Notes under the pieces: model-generated
Seen by the model: the letters and a program-made list of their open reading frames with translations, nothing else
Told to the model about the DNA's origin: nothing
Database searches by the model: none
Shown here: positions 17,367 through 27,092 of the stretch, piece by piece
Layout of the letters: each line of letters starts with the position of its first letter
Numbering within the stretch: the stretch's first letter is position 1
Translations under genes and position numbers: made by a program
Origin: Flagellimonas amphidinii
GTDB lineage: Bacteria; Bacteroidota; Bacteroidia; Flavobacteriales; Flavobacteriaceae
DNA length: 64,000 bases
Direction: 5' to 3'
Assembly (NCBI RefSeq): GCF_013090115.1
Contig: NZ_JABFNN010000039.1
Span: 434,001 to 498,000, forward strand

Positions 17367-18668
17367 TTAGCTTGTTTCAAGCACGTTGCGCATAGCCTTT
17401 GCTTTGAGCAAGCACTCTTGATATTCCTTTTCAGGGTCAGATTTAGCCGTAATGGCGCTACCCACTGAAAAAGAGACGTAGTTGGTGTTGGAGTTGTACA
17501 AAATACTTCGGATAACCACATTGAAATCGAAATTGCCCTTTGGGTCAAAATAACCCACAGCACCACTATAAAGCCCGCGCTTGGTCTCTTCCAATTCTTC
17601 AATGATTTTCATTGCGGAAATTTTTGGGGCGCCAGTCATACTTCCCATAGGGAATGTATCCTTGATCAACTCTAAACTTTTTTGGCTTTTGGAAACCTTA
17701 GAGGTAATTGTAGAAATTAATTGGTGTACCTGTTCAAAACTATAGACTTTGCACAATTCCTCCACCTGTACAGTTCCGTTCAAAGCACTTTTTGAAAGAT
17801 CATTCCGAACCAAATCAGTAATCATTATGTTCTCTGCGCGTTCTTTTTCATCCTCAAAAAGCCGTTTTTTTAACACCTCATCTTCTTTTTGATTGACTCC
17901 TCTGGCCGCTGTTCCTTTAATTGGTTGGGAAACTACAGTTTGCCCTTGCTTTTTGAGATATCGTTCTGGTGAAGTACACATTAAATAATGAATTCCAAGT
18001 CTAAAGTAGGCAGCAAAAGGTGGTTTGGAAATTTCATTCAGCTTTAAATAAGTTCGTAAAGGGTTGATCAGTGTATTTTCAGCATAAAACTCTTGACAAA
18101 AATTGGCCTCATAAATATCCCCTCGATGAATATGCTCCAAAAACTTATGGGCTTTTTCAAAATAAGCATCTTTATGAATGCGCATTTTTATTTTGATAGG
18201 GTTTCTCCCAGTTTCATTTACCCTCTTCACTTTTGAAAATTCTAAAATTTCCGAAAAGTCATTTTCAATTTCATGCGCATACTCTTGCAAATACAAAAAG
18301 TTGAGTTTACCCTCTTTTAAGATGATGATTTTTGAGGGTTGAAAAAATTGAATCTCAGGAAAATTTAGACCATCAAAATTATCTGAAACCAAATTTTCAA
18401 ATCTGTTTTTTATATCATAGGTCAAATACCCGAACAACCAATCCTGTTCTTTGTCGGTGAAATTTTGTATTTCATCGATATTATTGATGTAATCATCAGA
18501 CTTATCGGTCTGTTTTGAAATAGCCAAGATGGCATCAAAAGAGCTGTACTTGCTTAAATGGCCATTACTGTCCAACCAAACAACTTTGGGATATACATTT
18601 GACCATTCCAACAAAACCTCTTTGATTTTATCAGAATCTGAAATGGCAAAAGAACGGTGCTCGCGCAA
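17367..18668 (-). CDS. pabB: Aminodeoxychorismate synthase component I / chorismate-binding enzyme
   Basis: 433 residues of the anthranilate synthase I/PabB/isochorismate synthase fold. The chorismate-binding half has SPERYLKKQGQTVVSQPIKG, FEDEKERAENIMITDLVRND, GSMTGAPKISAMKIIEELE and YSGAVGYFDPKGNFDFNV. It would make aminodeoxychorismate for folate with a glutaminase partner not seen in this window. A PabB assignment is preferred over TrpE because there is no trp cluster here, but TrpE-like function cannot be excluded. It lies 23 bp upstream of tilS on the same strand, probably in one transcript. Confidence 0.88.
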   Translation of the reverse strand: MREHRSFAISDSDKIKEVLLEWSNVYPKVVWLDSNGHLSKYSSFDAILAISKQTDKSDDYINNIDEIQNFTDKEQDWLFGYLTYDIKNRFENLVSDNFDGLNFPEIQFFQPSKIIILKEGKLNFLYLQEYAHEIENDFSEILEFSKVKRVNETGRNPIKIKMRIHKDAYFEKAHKFLEHIHRGDIYEANFCQEFYAENTLINPLRTYLKLNEISKPPFAAYFRLGIHYLMCTSPERYLKKQGQTVVSQPIKGTAARGVNQKEDEVLKKRLFEDEKERAENIMITDLVRNDLSKSALNGTVQVEELCKVYSFEQVHQLISTITSKVSKSQKSLELIKDTFPMGSMTGAPKISAMKIIEELEETKRGLYSGAVGYFDPKGNFDFNVVIRSILYNSNTNYVSFSVGSAITAKSDPEKEYQECLLKAKAMRNVLETS

Positions 18669-18675
18669 TACTTTT

Positions 18676-19215
18676 TTACTTTAAAGTTTCCAAAAACGCA
18701 TTTAAAGCTGATTGATGTTCTGCTTTAAGATTCTCGTCTTGGATTGTTCCTTCACCAAAATTGGCATGAAAGGAGGGTAAAGAAAAAGTGGATACGATTT
18801 CGGCACCAAATCTTGGTAACATGTTCTGCGTGGCTTCCAAAGAACCTATTCCTCCTCTTTTTCCCGGCGAGGTGGCCATTAAAAACACTTTAGTGTTTTC
18901 CAAGAATTTTCGTTCCAGACGCGACAACCAGTCCAATACATTTTTAAAGTATGCGGATAGATTTCCATTGTGTTCATTAACGGAAAGCAGTAGAGCATCT
19001 GCCTGCTGAATGTCATTTTTCAGCTCAACCAAAGAATTGGAATATCCTTTTTGCTTTTCATCATCCTCACTAAACATGGGAAAAGGATAGCCCGTCATAT
19101 TCAATAACCTAACATCATGATCATGACCTTCTATTTGTGATGCGGTATATTGTACCAATTGATAATTAATGGAAGTTGAAGAATTACTCCCAGCGAATGC
19201 CAAAATTGCAGCCAT
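18676..19215 (-). CDS. NADPH-dependent FMN reductase family protein
   Basis: About 179 residues from the ATG at 19215 (MAAILAFAGSNSSTSIN); an ATG two codons upstream is possible. The N-terminal AFAGSNSSTSIN is the FMN-phosphate loop of flavodoxin-like reductases, and LLSVNEHNGNLSAYFKNVLDW with TSPGKRGG fits the YieF/ChrR/azoreductase group. It should use NAD(P)H to reduce FMN or small acceptors such as quinones. It precedes pabB by 7 bp on the same strand, so it probably heads the pabB-tilS-dsbD transcript. Physiological substrate unknown. Confidence 0.88.
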   Translation of the reverse strand: MAAILAFAGSNSSTSINYQLVQYTASQIEGHDHDVRLLNMTGYPFPMFSEDDEKQKGYSNSLVELKNDIQQADALLLSVNEHNGNLSAYFKNVLDWLSRLERKFLENTKVFLMATSPGKRGGIGSLEATQNMLPRFGAEIVSTFSLPSFHANFGEGTIQDENLKAEHQSALNAFLETLK

Positions 19216-19343
19216 AAACAAAAAACTTTGATTGTTTCGCTAAAATACCTCAATTGATACTTAGATGCGAGTATTTTATATAATTTTACGCACTAGAAAC
19301 CCAAAAATACTGTTAGACAAGTATATAGGGTAAGTTTTGTTCC

Positions 19344-20540
19344 ATGAATACAAAGTCCAACAGATTGTTTTTTATCGATGCCATGAGGGCTTGGGCCATT
19401 CTCATGATGCTACAAGGACATTTTATTGATGGCTTGTTGGATCCAATTTTTAGAGATTCGCAGAATTTTATTTACAATTTGTGGTTGTACTTTAGAGGTA
19501 TTACCGCACCTGTTTTCTTTACGGTTTCTGGATTTATTTTTACGTATTTATTGGTGAGGGTTCCTCAAAAAGGTTTTGAAAATCCCCGAGTTAAGAAAGG
19601 AGTCAGACGAGGGCTTCAACTTATTCTCATTGGTTATTTGCTTCGTTTGAATCTCTTTGGGCTTTTTAAAGGTGAAGTTTATAGCGGGTTTTATCTAGTA
19701 GATGTATTGCATTGCATTGGCCTTTCCATTCTTTGTATTATTGGCATTTACTTGCTTTCTTCCAAAAGAAAGAAATTTGTTTTCCCATTGATTCTGGTTG
19801 GCCTTACTTTATTGCTCTTTCTTTTTGAGTCTGTCTATAAACAATTTGCTTTTAGCTATTTTCCTACTGGAATTGCAAATTATTTTACCAAAGTCAACGG
19901 TTCTGTTTTCACTATTATCCCATGGTTGGGGTATACAACCATTGGTGGGGCATTGGCGCTTCTGCTCACTCGCTTTAAGAATTTCAAATATTTGTATCCG
20001 GCCGCTATTGGTATTTCGATTTTAGTAGGTTATGTGCTGACGTATCAATCTTCAAATTTCTTTATTTGGTTGTATGCAATTACAGGCGTAGAATTATTCC
20101 AAATGATTCAGGCTAACAATTACCTTTTTATACGTTTAGGGGATGTATTCTTTGTTTTTGCAGTATTTATGGTCTTGCGTTCTCTATTAGCCCACAAGAC
20201 CATTCTAAAAATTGGTGCCAACACTTTGACCATCTACGTGGTACACTTCATCATTCTCTATGGAAGTTTTACTGGTTTGGGACTTTACAAATTCTTTCAT
20301 CATGCATTAACCCCATCTATAGTCATTCCTGGAGCTTTAGCTTTCATGATAGCTTGCACATATCTGTCTCTTCAATATGCCAAGTATGAAAGTGATATTA
20401 AAGGACATCTCTACTTTGCCCTACAGTTCTCTAAAGAACAGCTAATACATCTTCAGAAATCTGCTATGCCCATTTATAAAGAGGTAGCAACAAAAATTCG
20501 ACTTTTTCTACAACGATTGGTTCAAGGGGTTCGAGGTTAA
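19344..20540 (+). CDS. Multi-pass membrane protein, DUF1624/acyltransferase-like
   Basis: 398 residues with about ten hydrophobic helices. The opening FFIDAMRAWAILMMLQGHFI with RGITAPVFFTVSGFIFTYLL matches the pattern of heparan-alpha-glucosaminide N-acetyltransferase-like and acyltransferase-3-like membrane proteins: Asp-Arg in the first helix, a conserved His at the end of that helix, and a PVFFTVSGF block. It would transfer an acyl group to a sugar or envelope compound, but the acceptor is unknown. The C-terminal 55 residues are soluble and basic. It is divergent from the FMN reductase and monocistronic by spacing. Confidence 0.75.
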   Translation: MNTKSNRLFFIDAMRAWAILMMLQGHFIDGLLDPIFRDSQNFIYNLWLYFRGITAPVFFTVSGFIFTYLLVRVPQKGFENPRVKKGVRRGLQLILIGYLLRLNLFGLFKGEVYSGFYLVDVLHCIGLSILCIIGIYLLSSKRKKFVFPLILVGLTLLLFLFESVYKQFAFSYFPTGIANYFTKVNGSVFTIIPWLGYTTIGGALALLLTRFKNFKYLYPAAIGISILVGYVLTYQSSNFFIWLYAITGVELFQMIQANNYLFIRLGDVFFVFAVFMVLRSLLAHKTILKIGANTLTIYVVHFIILYGSFTGLGLYKFFHHALTPSIVIPGALAFMIACTYLSLQYAKYESDIKGHLYFALQFSKEQLIHLQKSAMPIYKEVATKIRLFLQRLVQGVRG

Positions 20541-20616
20541 CCCTCATACAATATAGTCTCCTAATCAAAAATATCTTTTTGGATTTAAGCATCATTCCAA
20601 ATAGCGCATAGAAAAT

Positions 20617-20672
20617 AATCTCATAATATTGAATTTATAATGAGATTTCTCACTTCGTTCGAAATGACAATA
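20617..20672. repeat. Hairpin plus palindromic REP-like unit between convergent genes
   Basis: AATCTCAT (20617-20624) pairs with ATGAGATT (20640-20647), an 8-bp stem with a 15-base loop. It is followed by TCACTTCGTTCGAAATGACA, which contains TTCGTTCGAA. The unit sits between the convergent genes ending at 20540 and 20688 and may help terminate either. Sequences like CTTCGTTCGAAATGACA recur as short interspersed palindromes in flavobacterial genomes, as I recall; only one copy is in this window. Confidence 0.5.
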
Positions 20673-20687
20673 TTCTATAAAAATCAA

Positions 20688-22094
20688 CTAAACATGAATA
20701 GCCCTGTCGTCCGTAGCGGCTAAAGCAGCTTCTTTAACGGCTTCGGCATAGGTAGGGTGCGCATGGCTCATCCGGGCCATGTCCTCTGCAGATGCCCTAA
20801 ATTCCATAGCTGTGACACCTTCTGTGATCAAATCAGCACAACGTGCTCCAATCATGTGCACGCCAAGTACCTCATCGGTCTTTTTATCCGCTAAAATTTT
20901 CACGAAGCCATCTATGTCCATACTGGCACGGGCACGGCCAAGTGCGCGCATTGGGAATTGACCTACTTTATAATCTACCCCGGCCTCTTTGAGCTGTTCT
21001 TCGGTTTGACCTACTGCTGCTACTTCTGGCCAAGTATAAACCACTCCTGGAATTAAATTATAGTTGATGTGAGGTTTTTGTCCAGCAAGAATTTCAGCTA
21101 CCATAGTTCCTTCCTCTTCAGCTTTATGGGCCAACATAGCTCCTTTGACCACATCGCCAATGGCATAAATGTTGGAAACATTGGTCTGTAGATGTTCATT
21201 CACCTCTACTCTACCCCTATCGTCAAGCTTCACGCCAGCAGCCTCCACATTTAAACCATCGGTATAAGGCCTTCTTCCAACTGACACTAAACAGTAATCA
21301 CCTTTTAAAACAACTTCTTGTCCTTTTTTATCATCTGCTTTAACAACTACTTCATCTCCTTCACGCTCTACAGATTTCACCTTGTGGGATAAATTGAACT
21401 TGACTTTTTGTTTTTTCAACACTTTTGTCAACTCTTTAGAAAGCCCACTATCCATTCCAGGAATAATACGATCCATGTACTCTACAACGGTAACATCAGC
21501 ACCTAATCTTTTATAAACTTGTCCAAGCTCAAGTCCTATGACCCCTCCTCCAATTACAATCAAATGTTTTGGCACCTCTTTGAGTTCCAAAGCCTCTGTT
21601 GATGTAATAATTCGCTCCTTATCCAATTTGATAAAAGGTAAGGTTGATGGTTTAGAACCTGTGGCGATAATAGTATGTTTTGCTTCGATGGTTTCTTTTT
21701 TTCCATCACCTTTGGTGATATCGATATGGGTTGCATCTTTAAAACTACCTACTCCCTGGTAGACATCAATTTTATTTTTGTCCATCAAAAATTGAATTCC
21801 CTTGGTGGTCTGATCCACAACGGCCTGTTTTCTGGCGATCATTTGTTTGATGTTCACCTTGACTTCTCCCGGAATGTCTATACCATGCTCTTCAAAATGT
21901 TTTATGGCATCTTCGTAATGATGGGATGAATCCAATAAGGCTTTGGAAGGAATGCAACCAACGTTAAGGCATGTTCCTCCCAAGGTTGCATATTTTTCAA
22001 TTATTGCAGTTTTCATTCCCAATTGGGCACATCGGATTGCCGCTACATAGCCTCCAGGTCCAGAGCCAATAACGGCCACATCATATTGATTCAT
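20688..22094 (-). CDS. lpdA: Dihydrolipoyl dehydrogenase (E3)
   Basis: 468 residues, the usual E3 length. FAD-binding GSGPGGYVAAIRCAQLG begins at residue 11; the redox disulfide is in GGTCLNVGCIPSK; a second Rossmann motif, VIGGGVIGLELGQVY, binds NAD; and the C-terminal HAHPTYAEAVKEA supplies the catalytic His-Glu pair. It reoxidises dihydrolipoamide in pyruvate, 2-oxoglutarate or branched-chain dehydrogenases and in the glycine system. None of the E1/E2 genes is adjacent. A CAAAAATA at 22135-22142 reads TATTTTTG on the minus strand and could be the -7 box. Confidence 0.97.
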   Translation of the reverse strand: MNQYDVAVIGSGPGGYVAAIRCAQLGMKTAIIEKYATLGGTCLNVGCIPSKALLDSSHHYEDAIKHFEEHGIDIPGEVKVNIKQMIARKQAVVDQTTKGIQFLMDKNKIDVYQGVGSFKDATHIDITKGDGKKETIEAKHTIIATGSKPSTLPFIKLDKERIITSTEALELKEVPKHLIVIGGGVIGLELGQVYKRLGADVTVVEYMDRIIPGMDSGLSKELTKVLKKQKVKFNLSHKVKSVEREGDEVVVKADDKKGQEVVLKGDYCLVSVGRRPYTDGLNVEAAGVKLDDRGRVEVNEHLQTNVSNIYAIGDVVKGAMLAHKAEEEGTMVAEILAGQKPHINYNLIPGVVYTWPEVAAVGQTEEQLKEAGVDYKVGQFPMRALGRARASMDIDGFVKILADKKTDEVLGVHMIGARCADLITEGVTAMEFRASAEDMARMSHAHPTYAEAVKEAALAATDDRAIHV

Positions 22095-22258
22095 ACTAAA
22101 TGCTTAGAGATAATTATTTGTTCGATTATCAGTACAAAAATAACAATGTTTATCCGATACATCATTATTGCACCGTAACATATCATACCAAAAAAGTACT
22201 GCCTTAAACCACTTTCAGTTAATTACTAAAATCAAACACCAGTAGTGCGCAGATAAAA

Positions 22259-22648
22259 TTATACCGGAGCCAATGGGAATTTATTGGCACTAAAATGTCC
22301 TACCCACAGACCACCCAAAAGTGAAAACTGAAGTCCGGACTCAAATAAAACAGGACCTGTCCATTGATCACAAACTACAACTAGGGACATCTTGCCCAAG
22401 ATGAACAAGGAAATGAAGAAATGTGGCCAGTGATTATCCCGTACCACAATCAAAGATGCTATAAACCCTGCAATGACCGCCGAAGCAAAAGTGGCCAAAG
22501 TCCCAAATAACAATTCCATATTGGTAGAAGTACAAAAACTCAGACCGCCCAGAATAATATCTTGTGATAAAGTCGTATAAAGAATCAATGATAAGCCTCC
22601 AACCACAGTGGCGATAACTGTGAGCAAAATACGCGTCTTGGATTTCAT
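22259..22648 (-). CDS. Small four-helix membrane protein of unknown function
   Basis: 129 residues with four hydrophobic segments at about 8-28, 42-70, 78-96 and 104-120, and short loops. No motif recognised. It is flanked by lpdA and the Lrp regulator on the same strand, with about 100-160 bp on each side, so it is probably a separate unit. Confidence 0.65.
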   Translation of the reverse strand: MKSKTRILLTVIATVVGGLSLILYTTLSQDIILGGLSFCTSTNMELLFGTLATFASAVIAGFIASLIVVRDNHWPHFFISLFILGKMSLVVVCDQWTGPVLFESGLQFSLLGGLWVGHFSANKFPLAPV

Positions 22649-22756
22649 GATGTTAAAAGAAGTTTATTGATGGTATTCGTTTTTTGATCTGCACAGAAAT
22701 TAGGCATATCTTATAAATACCGACTCGTTTTTAACATCGATTTAGGTTAAACTTTG

Positions 22757-23215
22757 CTAAATATGAACTGAAGCGCTTTGTTTAACTTCATTGATGACGA
22801 AAGAACTATGGGTATTTCCAATATTACTGATTGCGGTCAATTTAGTGACCATAAACTCTCGATAACCTTTCATGTTCTTAACATTAACAATAATGATATA
22901 GTCGTAGTCCCCACCAACATGGAAACAATCTGATACTTCATCCAGTTTTAGAATTTCTCGTTCAAACCTCAATACATTTTCCTTGGTATGCTGTAGCAAA
23001 CGAATATGGCAAAGTACTGTAAAGTCCCGTTCTACCTTTTGTTTGTCCACCAAAGCCACATATTTGGTTATGACTCCATTGCGTTCCAAACGACGAATTC
23101 TTTCATACACAGCAGTTTTAGACAATTGTAGACTATCTGCATATTGTTTGGTTGTCTTTTTACAATCATCTTGAAGCAATTGCACCAATTTTTTGTCAGT
23201 TGCGTCTAGTTCCAT
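22757..23215 (-). CDS. Lrp/AsnC family transcriptional regulator
   Basis: 152 residues. The N-terminal winged helix (about residues 1-60) has DATDKKLVQLLQDDCKKTTK and LSKTAVYERIRRLERNGVI. The C-terminal RAM-type ligand domain contains CFHVGGDYDYIIIVNVKNM. It is transcribed away from the PLP enzyme at 23366 across a 150-bp AT-rich intergenic region. Such divergent Lrp-type regulators usually respond to an amino acid and control the neighbour; the effector here is unknown but a sulfur amino acid is a reasonable guess. Confidence 0.92.
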   Translation of the reverse strand: MELDATDKKLVQLLQDDCKKTTKQYADSLQLSKTAVYERIRRLERNGVITKYVALVDKQKVERDFTVLCHIRLLQHTKENVLRFEREILKLDEVSDCFHVGGDYDYIIIVNVKNMKGYREFMVTKLTAISNIGNTHSSFVINEVKQSASVHI

Positions 23216-23365
23216 TTGGACAAATTTTCATCAAAAAAACATTTCAATACATAAATTTAGAACAAAAATCTATAATATACACTTAATAACGAACAATAAT
23301 CCAAATAATTTGTTTTCAATTGAAAATAAGTCAATCTTAACATATTTTTACCCTAAAAACAACCC

Positions 23366-24586
23366 ATGACCTACAAGGCAACAGAAAATATTCAGGATTT
23401 ACAGTATTTTGGAGAATTTGGAGGAGTAAACCCCTCTATTTCAGATTCATCCACATACACTTTTCTCTCTGCAAAAACCATGTTCGATACATTTGAAGGT
23501 AACACGGAAGGTTGCTATCTGTATAGTAGACACTCCTCCCCTTCCAATTTGTATTTAGGAGAGGCCATGGCGCAATTGGAAGGTACAGAATCCGCCAATG
23601 TCTATGCTAGTGGCATGGGGGCGATTAGTGCCGTTATATTTCAGCTGTGCGATTCCGAAGATCATATTGTTTGCAGTAGAACCATCTATGGGGGTACCTA
23701 TGCTTTTTTAAAGAATTTTGTGAAAAAGTTTGACATCGCCACTTCTTTTGTTGACATCACCGATGTAGAAACCGTAGAAAAGTCCATCACACCCAAAACC
23801 AAAATGATTTATTGCGAAGCCATCAGTAATCCTTTACTTGAAGTAGCTGATATTGAAGCTTTATCCCAGTTGGCAAAAAAACATGAAATCCCTTTAGTTG
23901 TGGATAATACGTTTTCACCTTTAAACATCAACGCTGCCAAGCTTGGGGCTGATATTGTGGTGCATAGCCTTACGAAATTCATAAATGGCAGTAGCGATTG
24001 TGTTGCAGGTGCTGTTTGTGCCTCAAAGGACTTTTGTTTGTCGCTAAAAGATGTGAATGATGGTGCCGGAATGCTTTTGGGCAGCACTCTGGATAGTCTC
24101 CGAGCTGCTTCCATTCTCAAAAACATGCGCACACTGCACATTCGCATCAAAAAGCACAGTGAAAATGCCCTTTATCTAGCACAACAGTTTGAAAAAGACG
24201 GACTCAAAGTGGTTTACCCAGGATTGGAAACTCATCCAGGCCACCAAATTATGAGCAGGCAAATGAATGATGAGTACGGTTTTGGTGGACTGTTGACATT
24301 GGATGTAGGTTCCGTTGAAACAGCCAATAAATTGATGGAAATGATGCAAAAAGAAAAGTTAGGCTATTTAGCGGTTAGCCTAGGCTTCTACAAAACACTG
24401 TTTAGCGCATCTGGCACATCCACTTCTTCTGAAATTCCTTTGGAAGAACAGGAAGAACTGGGACTCTCGCAAGGGCTCATTCGTTTTTCTATTGGCCTGG
24501 ACAATAATATCCACAACACTTATTTGGCGATGCGAAAATGCATGGAAAAATTAGGAGTCTTGACCGAAGATTCCACTCTGGCTTAG
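23366..24586 (+). CDS. Cys/Met-metabolism PLP-dependent C-S lyase (methionine gamma-lyase-like)
   Basis: 406 residues of the gamma family of PLP enzymes. YSRHSSPSN and the substrate-binding region YASGMGAISAVIF are in the first third; VVDNTFSPLNINAAKLGADI and HSLTKFINGSSD follow, with the Lys of SLTKF as the PLP Schiff base. The methionine gamma-lyase subtype usually has Cys in the YGCT motif; here it reads YGGTYAF, so I do not assign MGL firmly. Cystathionine or homocysteine lyases or synthases remain possible. An Lrp gene is divergent upstream and an NhaC antiporter follows 73 bp downstream. Confidence 0.85.
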   Translation: MTYKATENIQDLQYFGEFGGVNPSISDSSTYTFLSAKTMFDTFEGNTEGCYLYSRHSSPSNLYLGEAMAQLEGTESANVYASGMGAISAVIFQLCDSEDHIVCSRTIYGGTYAFLKNFVKKFDIATSFVDITDVETVEKSITPKTKMIYCEAISNPLLEVADIEALSQLAKKHEIPLVVDNTFSPLNINAAKLGADIVVHSLTKFINGSSDCVAGAVCASKDFCLSLKDVNDGAGMLLGSTLDSLRAASILKNMRTLHIRIKKHSENALYLAQQFEKDGLKVVYPGLETHPGHQIMSRQMNDEYGFGGLLTLDVGSVETANKLMEMMQKEKLGYLAVSLGFYKTLFSASGTSTSSEIPLEEQEELGLSQGLIRFSIGLDNNIHNTYLAMRKCMEKLGVLTEDSTLA

Positions 24587-24659
24587 TAAGCAATATAGAG
24601 GGCTGTTTGGAGAACAGGCCTCAAAATTGTAATATTACTCACTAACAAAATGAGACCAG

Positions 24660-26141
24660 ATGCCAAAAAAACAGGAAAAACCCAAGTACAGAGAGAATGA
24701 AAATGTTGTAGAAAATAAGGAATTGAATATTTGGGAAGCCCTGATTCCCGTTTTTGCTTTGGTGGCCATGTTGGCCTACAATGTGTATGTTTTTGGGGAT
24801 GATGCGCTCAGTGGCTCCAATCAATTTATTTTGTTGTTGGGAGGTGCTGTAGCCGCAACTGTTGGTTTTTTCAATAAAGTATCCTACAAACAAATGATAG
24901 CCGAAGTGGCAGAAAATGTACGCTCCACCACTGGAGCTTTGTTGATACTTTTAATGGTGGGAGCACTTTCTGGAACTTGGTTGGTAAGTGGTATTATCCC
25001 AGCGATGATTTATTATGGTCTTCAAATTTTGAATCCCACTATTTTCTTGGCGGCCTGTGTTATTATCTGCGCTATTATATCCATAGCCACTGGAAGTAGT
25101 TGGACAACAGCAGCAACAGTGGGCATCGCATTGATTGGAATTGGTGAAGCTTTGGGGATTTCTTTGGGCATGACAGCAGGAGCTGTGCTTTCAGGCGCCT
25201 ATTTTGGTGATAAAATGTCCCCTCTTAGCGACACTACCAATTTAGCACCGGCCATGGCAGGTGGAGATTTGTTTTCACACATTAAATACATGACCTACAC
25301 TACAATACCCACCATAAGCATCACTTTGTTGGTCTTTATTATTTTAGGATTCACCATCGATACTTCTGGAGTAGCAGACACAGGAACCATTCTAAAGAAC
25401 ATTGATGCTTCTTTTAATATAAATGGTTGGTTGTTTATTGTTCCGCTTGTGGTCATATTTATGATTGTAAAAAAAGCCCCTCCACTCCTAGCTTTGTTGA
25501 TTGGAACATTATTGGGTGGAGTTTTTGCACTTATTTTTCAACCCGATATCGTGGCCACCCTTGGAGGAGGTTCAAGTTTAACCTTTGAATCTGGCTACAA
25601 AGGAATCTTAAATGCCATTACGGTTGATACTGCCATTGCCACCGAAGACCCTGCATTGAATGATCTATTTTCATCCGGAGGTATGTCAGGAATGTTGGGT
25701 ACTATATGGCTGATTGTTTGCGCTATGGTATTTGGAGGTATCATGGATGGAATAGGTGCCTTACAACGTATCACCAAATCTCTGTTGAGTATGGCCAAGA
25801 CAACATTCGGGCTTTTTGCAAGCACAGTTGGTAGTTGCCTTGCACTCAATGTAACCGCATCTGACCAATATCTGGCTTTGGTAGTACCAGGGAAGATGTT
25901 TTCCAAAGCCTACAAAGAAAGAGGCTTGGCACCTGAAAACCTTAGTAGAACATTGGAAGACTCTGGGACTGTAACATCTGTACTGGTCCCATGGAATACC
26001 TGTGGCGCATACCATAGCGGCGTATTGGGCGTTGGCGTTGGAGAATACGCATTGTATGCGGTTTTCAACTGGTTGAGTCCTTTTATGACATTGTTATTTG
26101 CTGCCTTTAGAATCAAAATAAAACAATTGGCAACCAAATAA
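24660..26141 (+). CDS. nhaC: NhaC-family Na+/H+ antiporter
   Basis: 493 residues, about 11-12 transmembrane helices. It shows the NhaC features SIATGSSWTTAATVGIALIG, AYFGDKMSPLSDTTNLAPA and the late LEDSGTVTSVLVPWNTCGAY. It exchanges cytoplasmic Na+ for H+, or a substrate pair such as malate/lactate in some relatives. It follows the PLP lyase at a short spacing, so coupling of an amino-acid catabolic enzyme to an antiporter of this family is likely. Confidence 0.92.
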   Translation: MPKKQEKPKYRENENVVENKELNIWEALIPVFALVAMLAYNVYVFGDDALSGSNQFILLLGGAVAATVGFFNKVSYKQMIAEVAENVRSTTGALLILLMVGALSGTWLVSGIIPAMIYYGLQILNPTIFLAACVIICAIISIATGSSWTTAATVGIALIGIGEALGISLGMTAGAVLSGAYFGDKMSPLSDTTNLAPAMAGGDLFSHIKYMTYTTIPTISITLLVFIILGFTIDTSGVADTGTILKNIDASFNINGWLFIVPLVVIFMIVKKAPPLLALLIGTLLGGVFALIFQPDIVATLGGGSSLTFESGYKGILNAITVDTAIATEDPALNDLFSSGGMSGMLGTIWLIVCAMVFGGIMDGIGALQRITKSLLSMAKTTFGLFASTVGSCLALNVTASDQYLALVVPGKMFSKAYKERGLAPENLSRTLEDSGTVTSVLVPWNTCGAYHSGVLGVGVGEYALYAVFNWLSPFMTLLFAAFRIKIKQLATK

Positions 26142-26345
26142 TTTTCTTTAGTTTGATTTGGTTTTTCCAAAGTGCCAATTCAAGAATAATCCATATTAAG
26201 GTTCATATCTTAAAAACTTATCTTTTTTAGGCGGCAAATATTACCGAATAATTGATGATTGACCTTCATTTTTGAGCAAATGAAAAATCACTCTTTTCGA
26301 GCCAAAAATATCCTTGAAAACTTCATGCACGAAGCACGCAATTTT

Positions 26346-26353
26346 TAAATTTG
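26346..26353 (+). promoter_or_regulatory. Possible -7 element for the peroxiredoxin
   Basis: TAAATTTG fits the Bacteroidota TAnnTTTG consensus and lies 23 bp before the ATG at 26377. No clear TTG was found at the expected -33 spacing, so only half of the promoter is supported. Confidence 0.4.
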
Positions 26354-26376
26354 CTATTCCCAAAAACGAATAAATC

Positions 26377-27021
26377 ATGACATTAGTTGGTAAAAAATTC
26401 CCAAGTTTAGAAGTTAACGCTATTGATAAATCTGGAGCTAACTTCACACTAAACATTTTCAAAAAAGCTCAAGAAGAGAACAAAAAAATAGTTCTGTTCT
26501 GGTACCCAAAGGACTTTACATTTGTTTGTCCTACCGAATTGCACGCTTTTCAAAACACCTTAGAAGAGTTTGAAAAAAGAAACACTTTGGTTATAGGTGC
26601 TTCTTGTGATACCGCCGAAGTACATTTTGCATGGTTGAACACAGAAAAGAAAAATGGCGGCATTGAAGGTGTAGAATACCCTCTTTTGGCCGACAGCAAC
26701 AGAAACCTTGCATCTACCCTAGGGATTTTGGACATCACCAACGAAAGGTATGATGAAGAAACTAAAGTATTTACGGTAGACGGTGACAATGTAACCTATA
26801 GGGCCACCTACCTTATTGACGAAGAAGGAACTGTTTTTCATGAAAGCATCAACCACATGCCCTTAGGAAGAAATACTTCAGAGTTTATTAGGTTGATAGA
26901 CGCTTACGCCCACGTTCAGAAATGGGGTGAAGTTTGTCCAGCAAATTGGGAAGATGGTAAGGAAGCCATGAACGCAGACCGTACCGGTGTTGCGGAATAC
27001 CTTTCCAAGCACGCCAACTAA
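26377..27021 (+). CDS. Peroxiredoxin (AhpC/TSA, 2-Cys type)
   Basis: 214 residues. The peroxidatic Cys51 is in DFTFVCPTE, and a resolving Cys is in GEVCPANWEDG near residue 185, the typical 2-Cys arrangement. The enzyme reduces hydrogen peroxide and organic hydroperoxides in the cytoplasm, using thioredoxin or AhpF-type donors. A strong intrinsic terminator follows the gene. No AhpF is adjacent. Confidence 0.95.
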   Translation: MTLVGKKFPSLEVNAIDKSGANFTLNIFKKAQEENKKIVLFWYPKDFTFVCPTELHAFQNTLEEFEKRNTLVIGASCDTAEVHFAWLNTEKKNGGIEGVEYPLLADSNRNLASTLGILDITNERYDEETKVFTVDGDNVTYRATYLIDEEGTVFHESINHMPLGRNTSEFIRLIDAYAHVQKWGEVCPANWEDGKEAMNADRTGVAEYLSKHAN

Positions 27022-27092
27022 AAATCCACATTGACTTATACTAAAGATTGACAATCATACATAATAGTGTTTGCGATCTTTTCAGATACATG

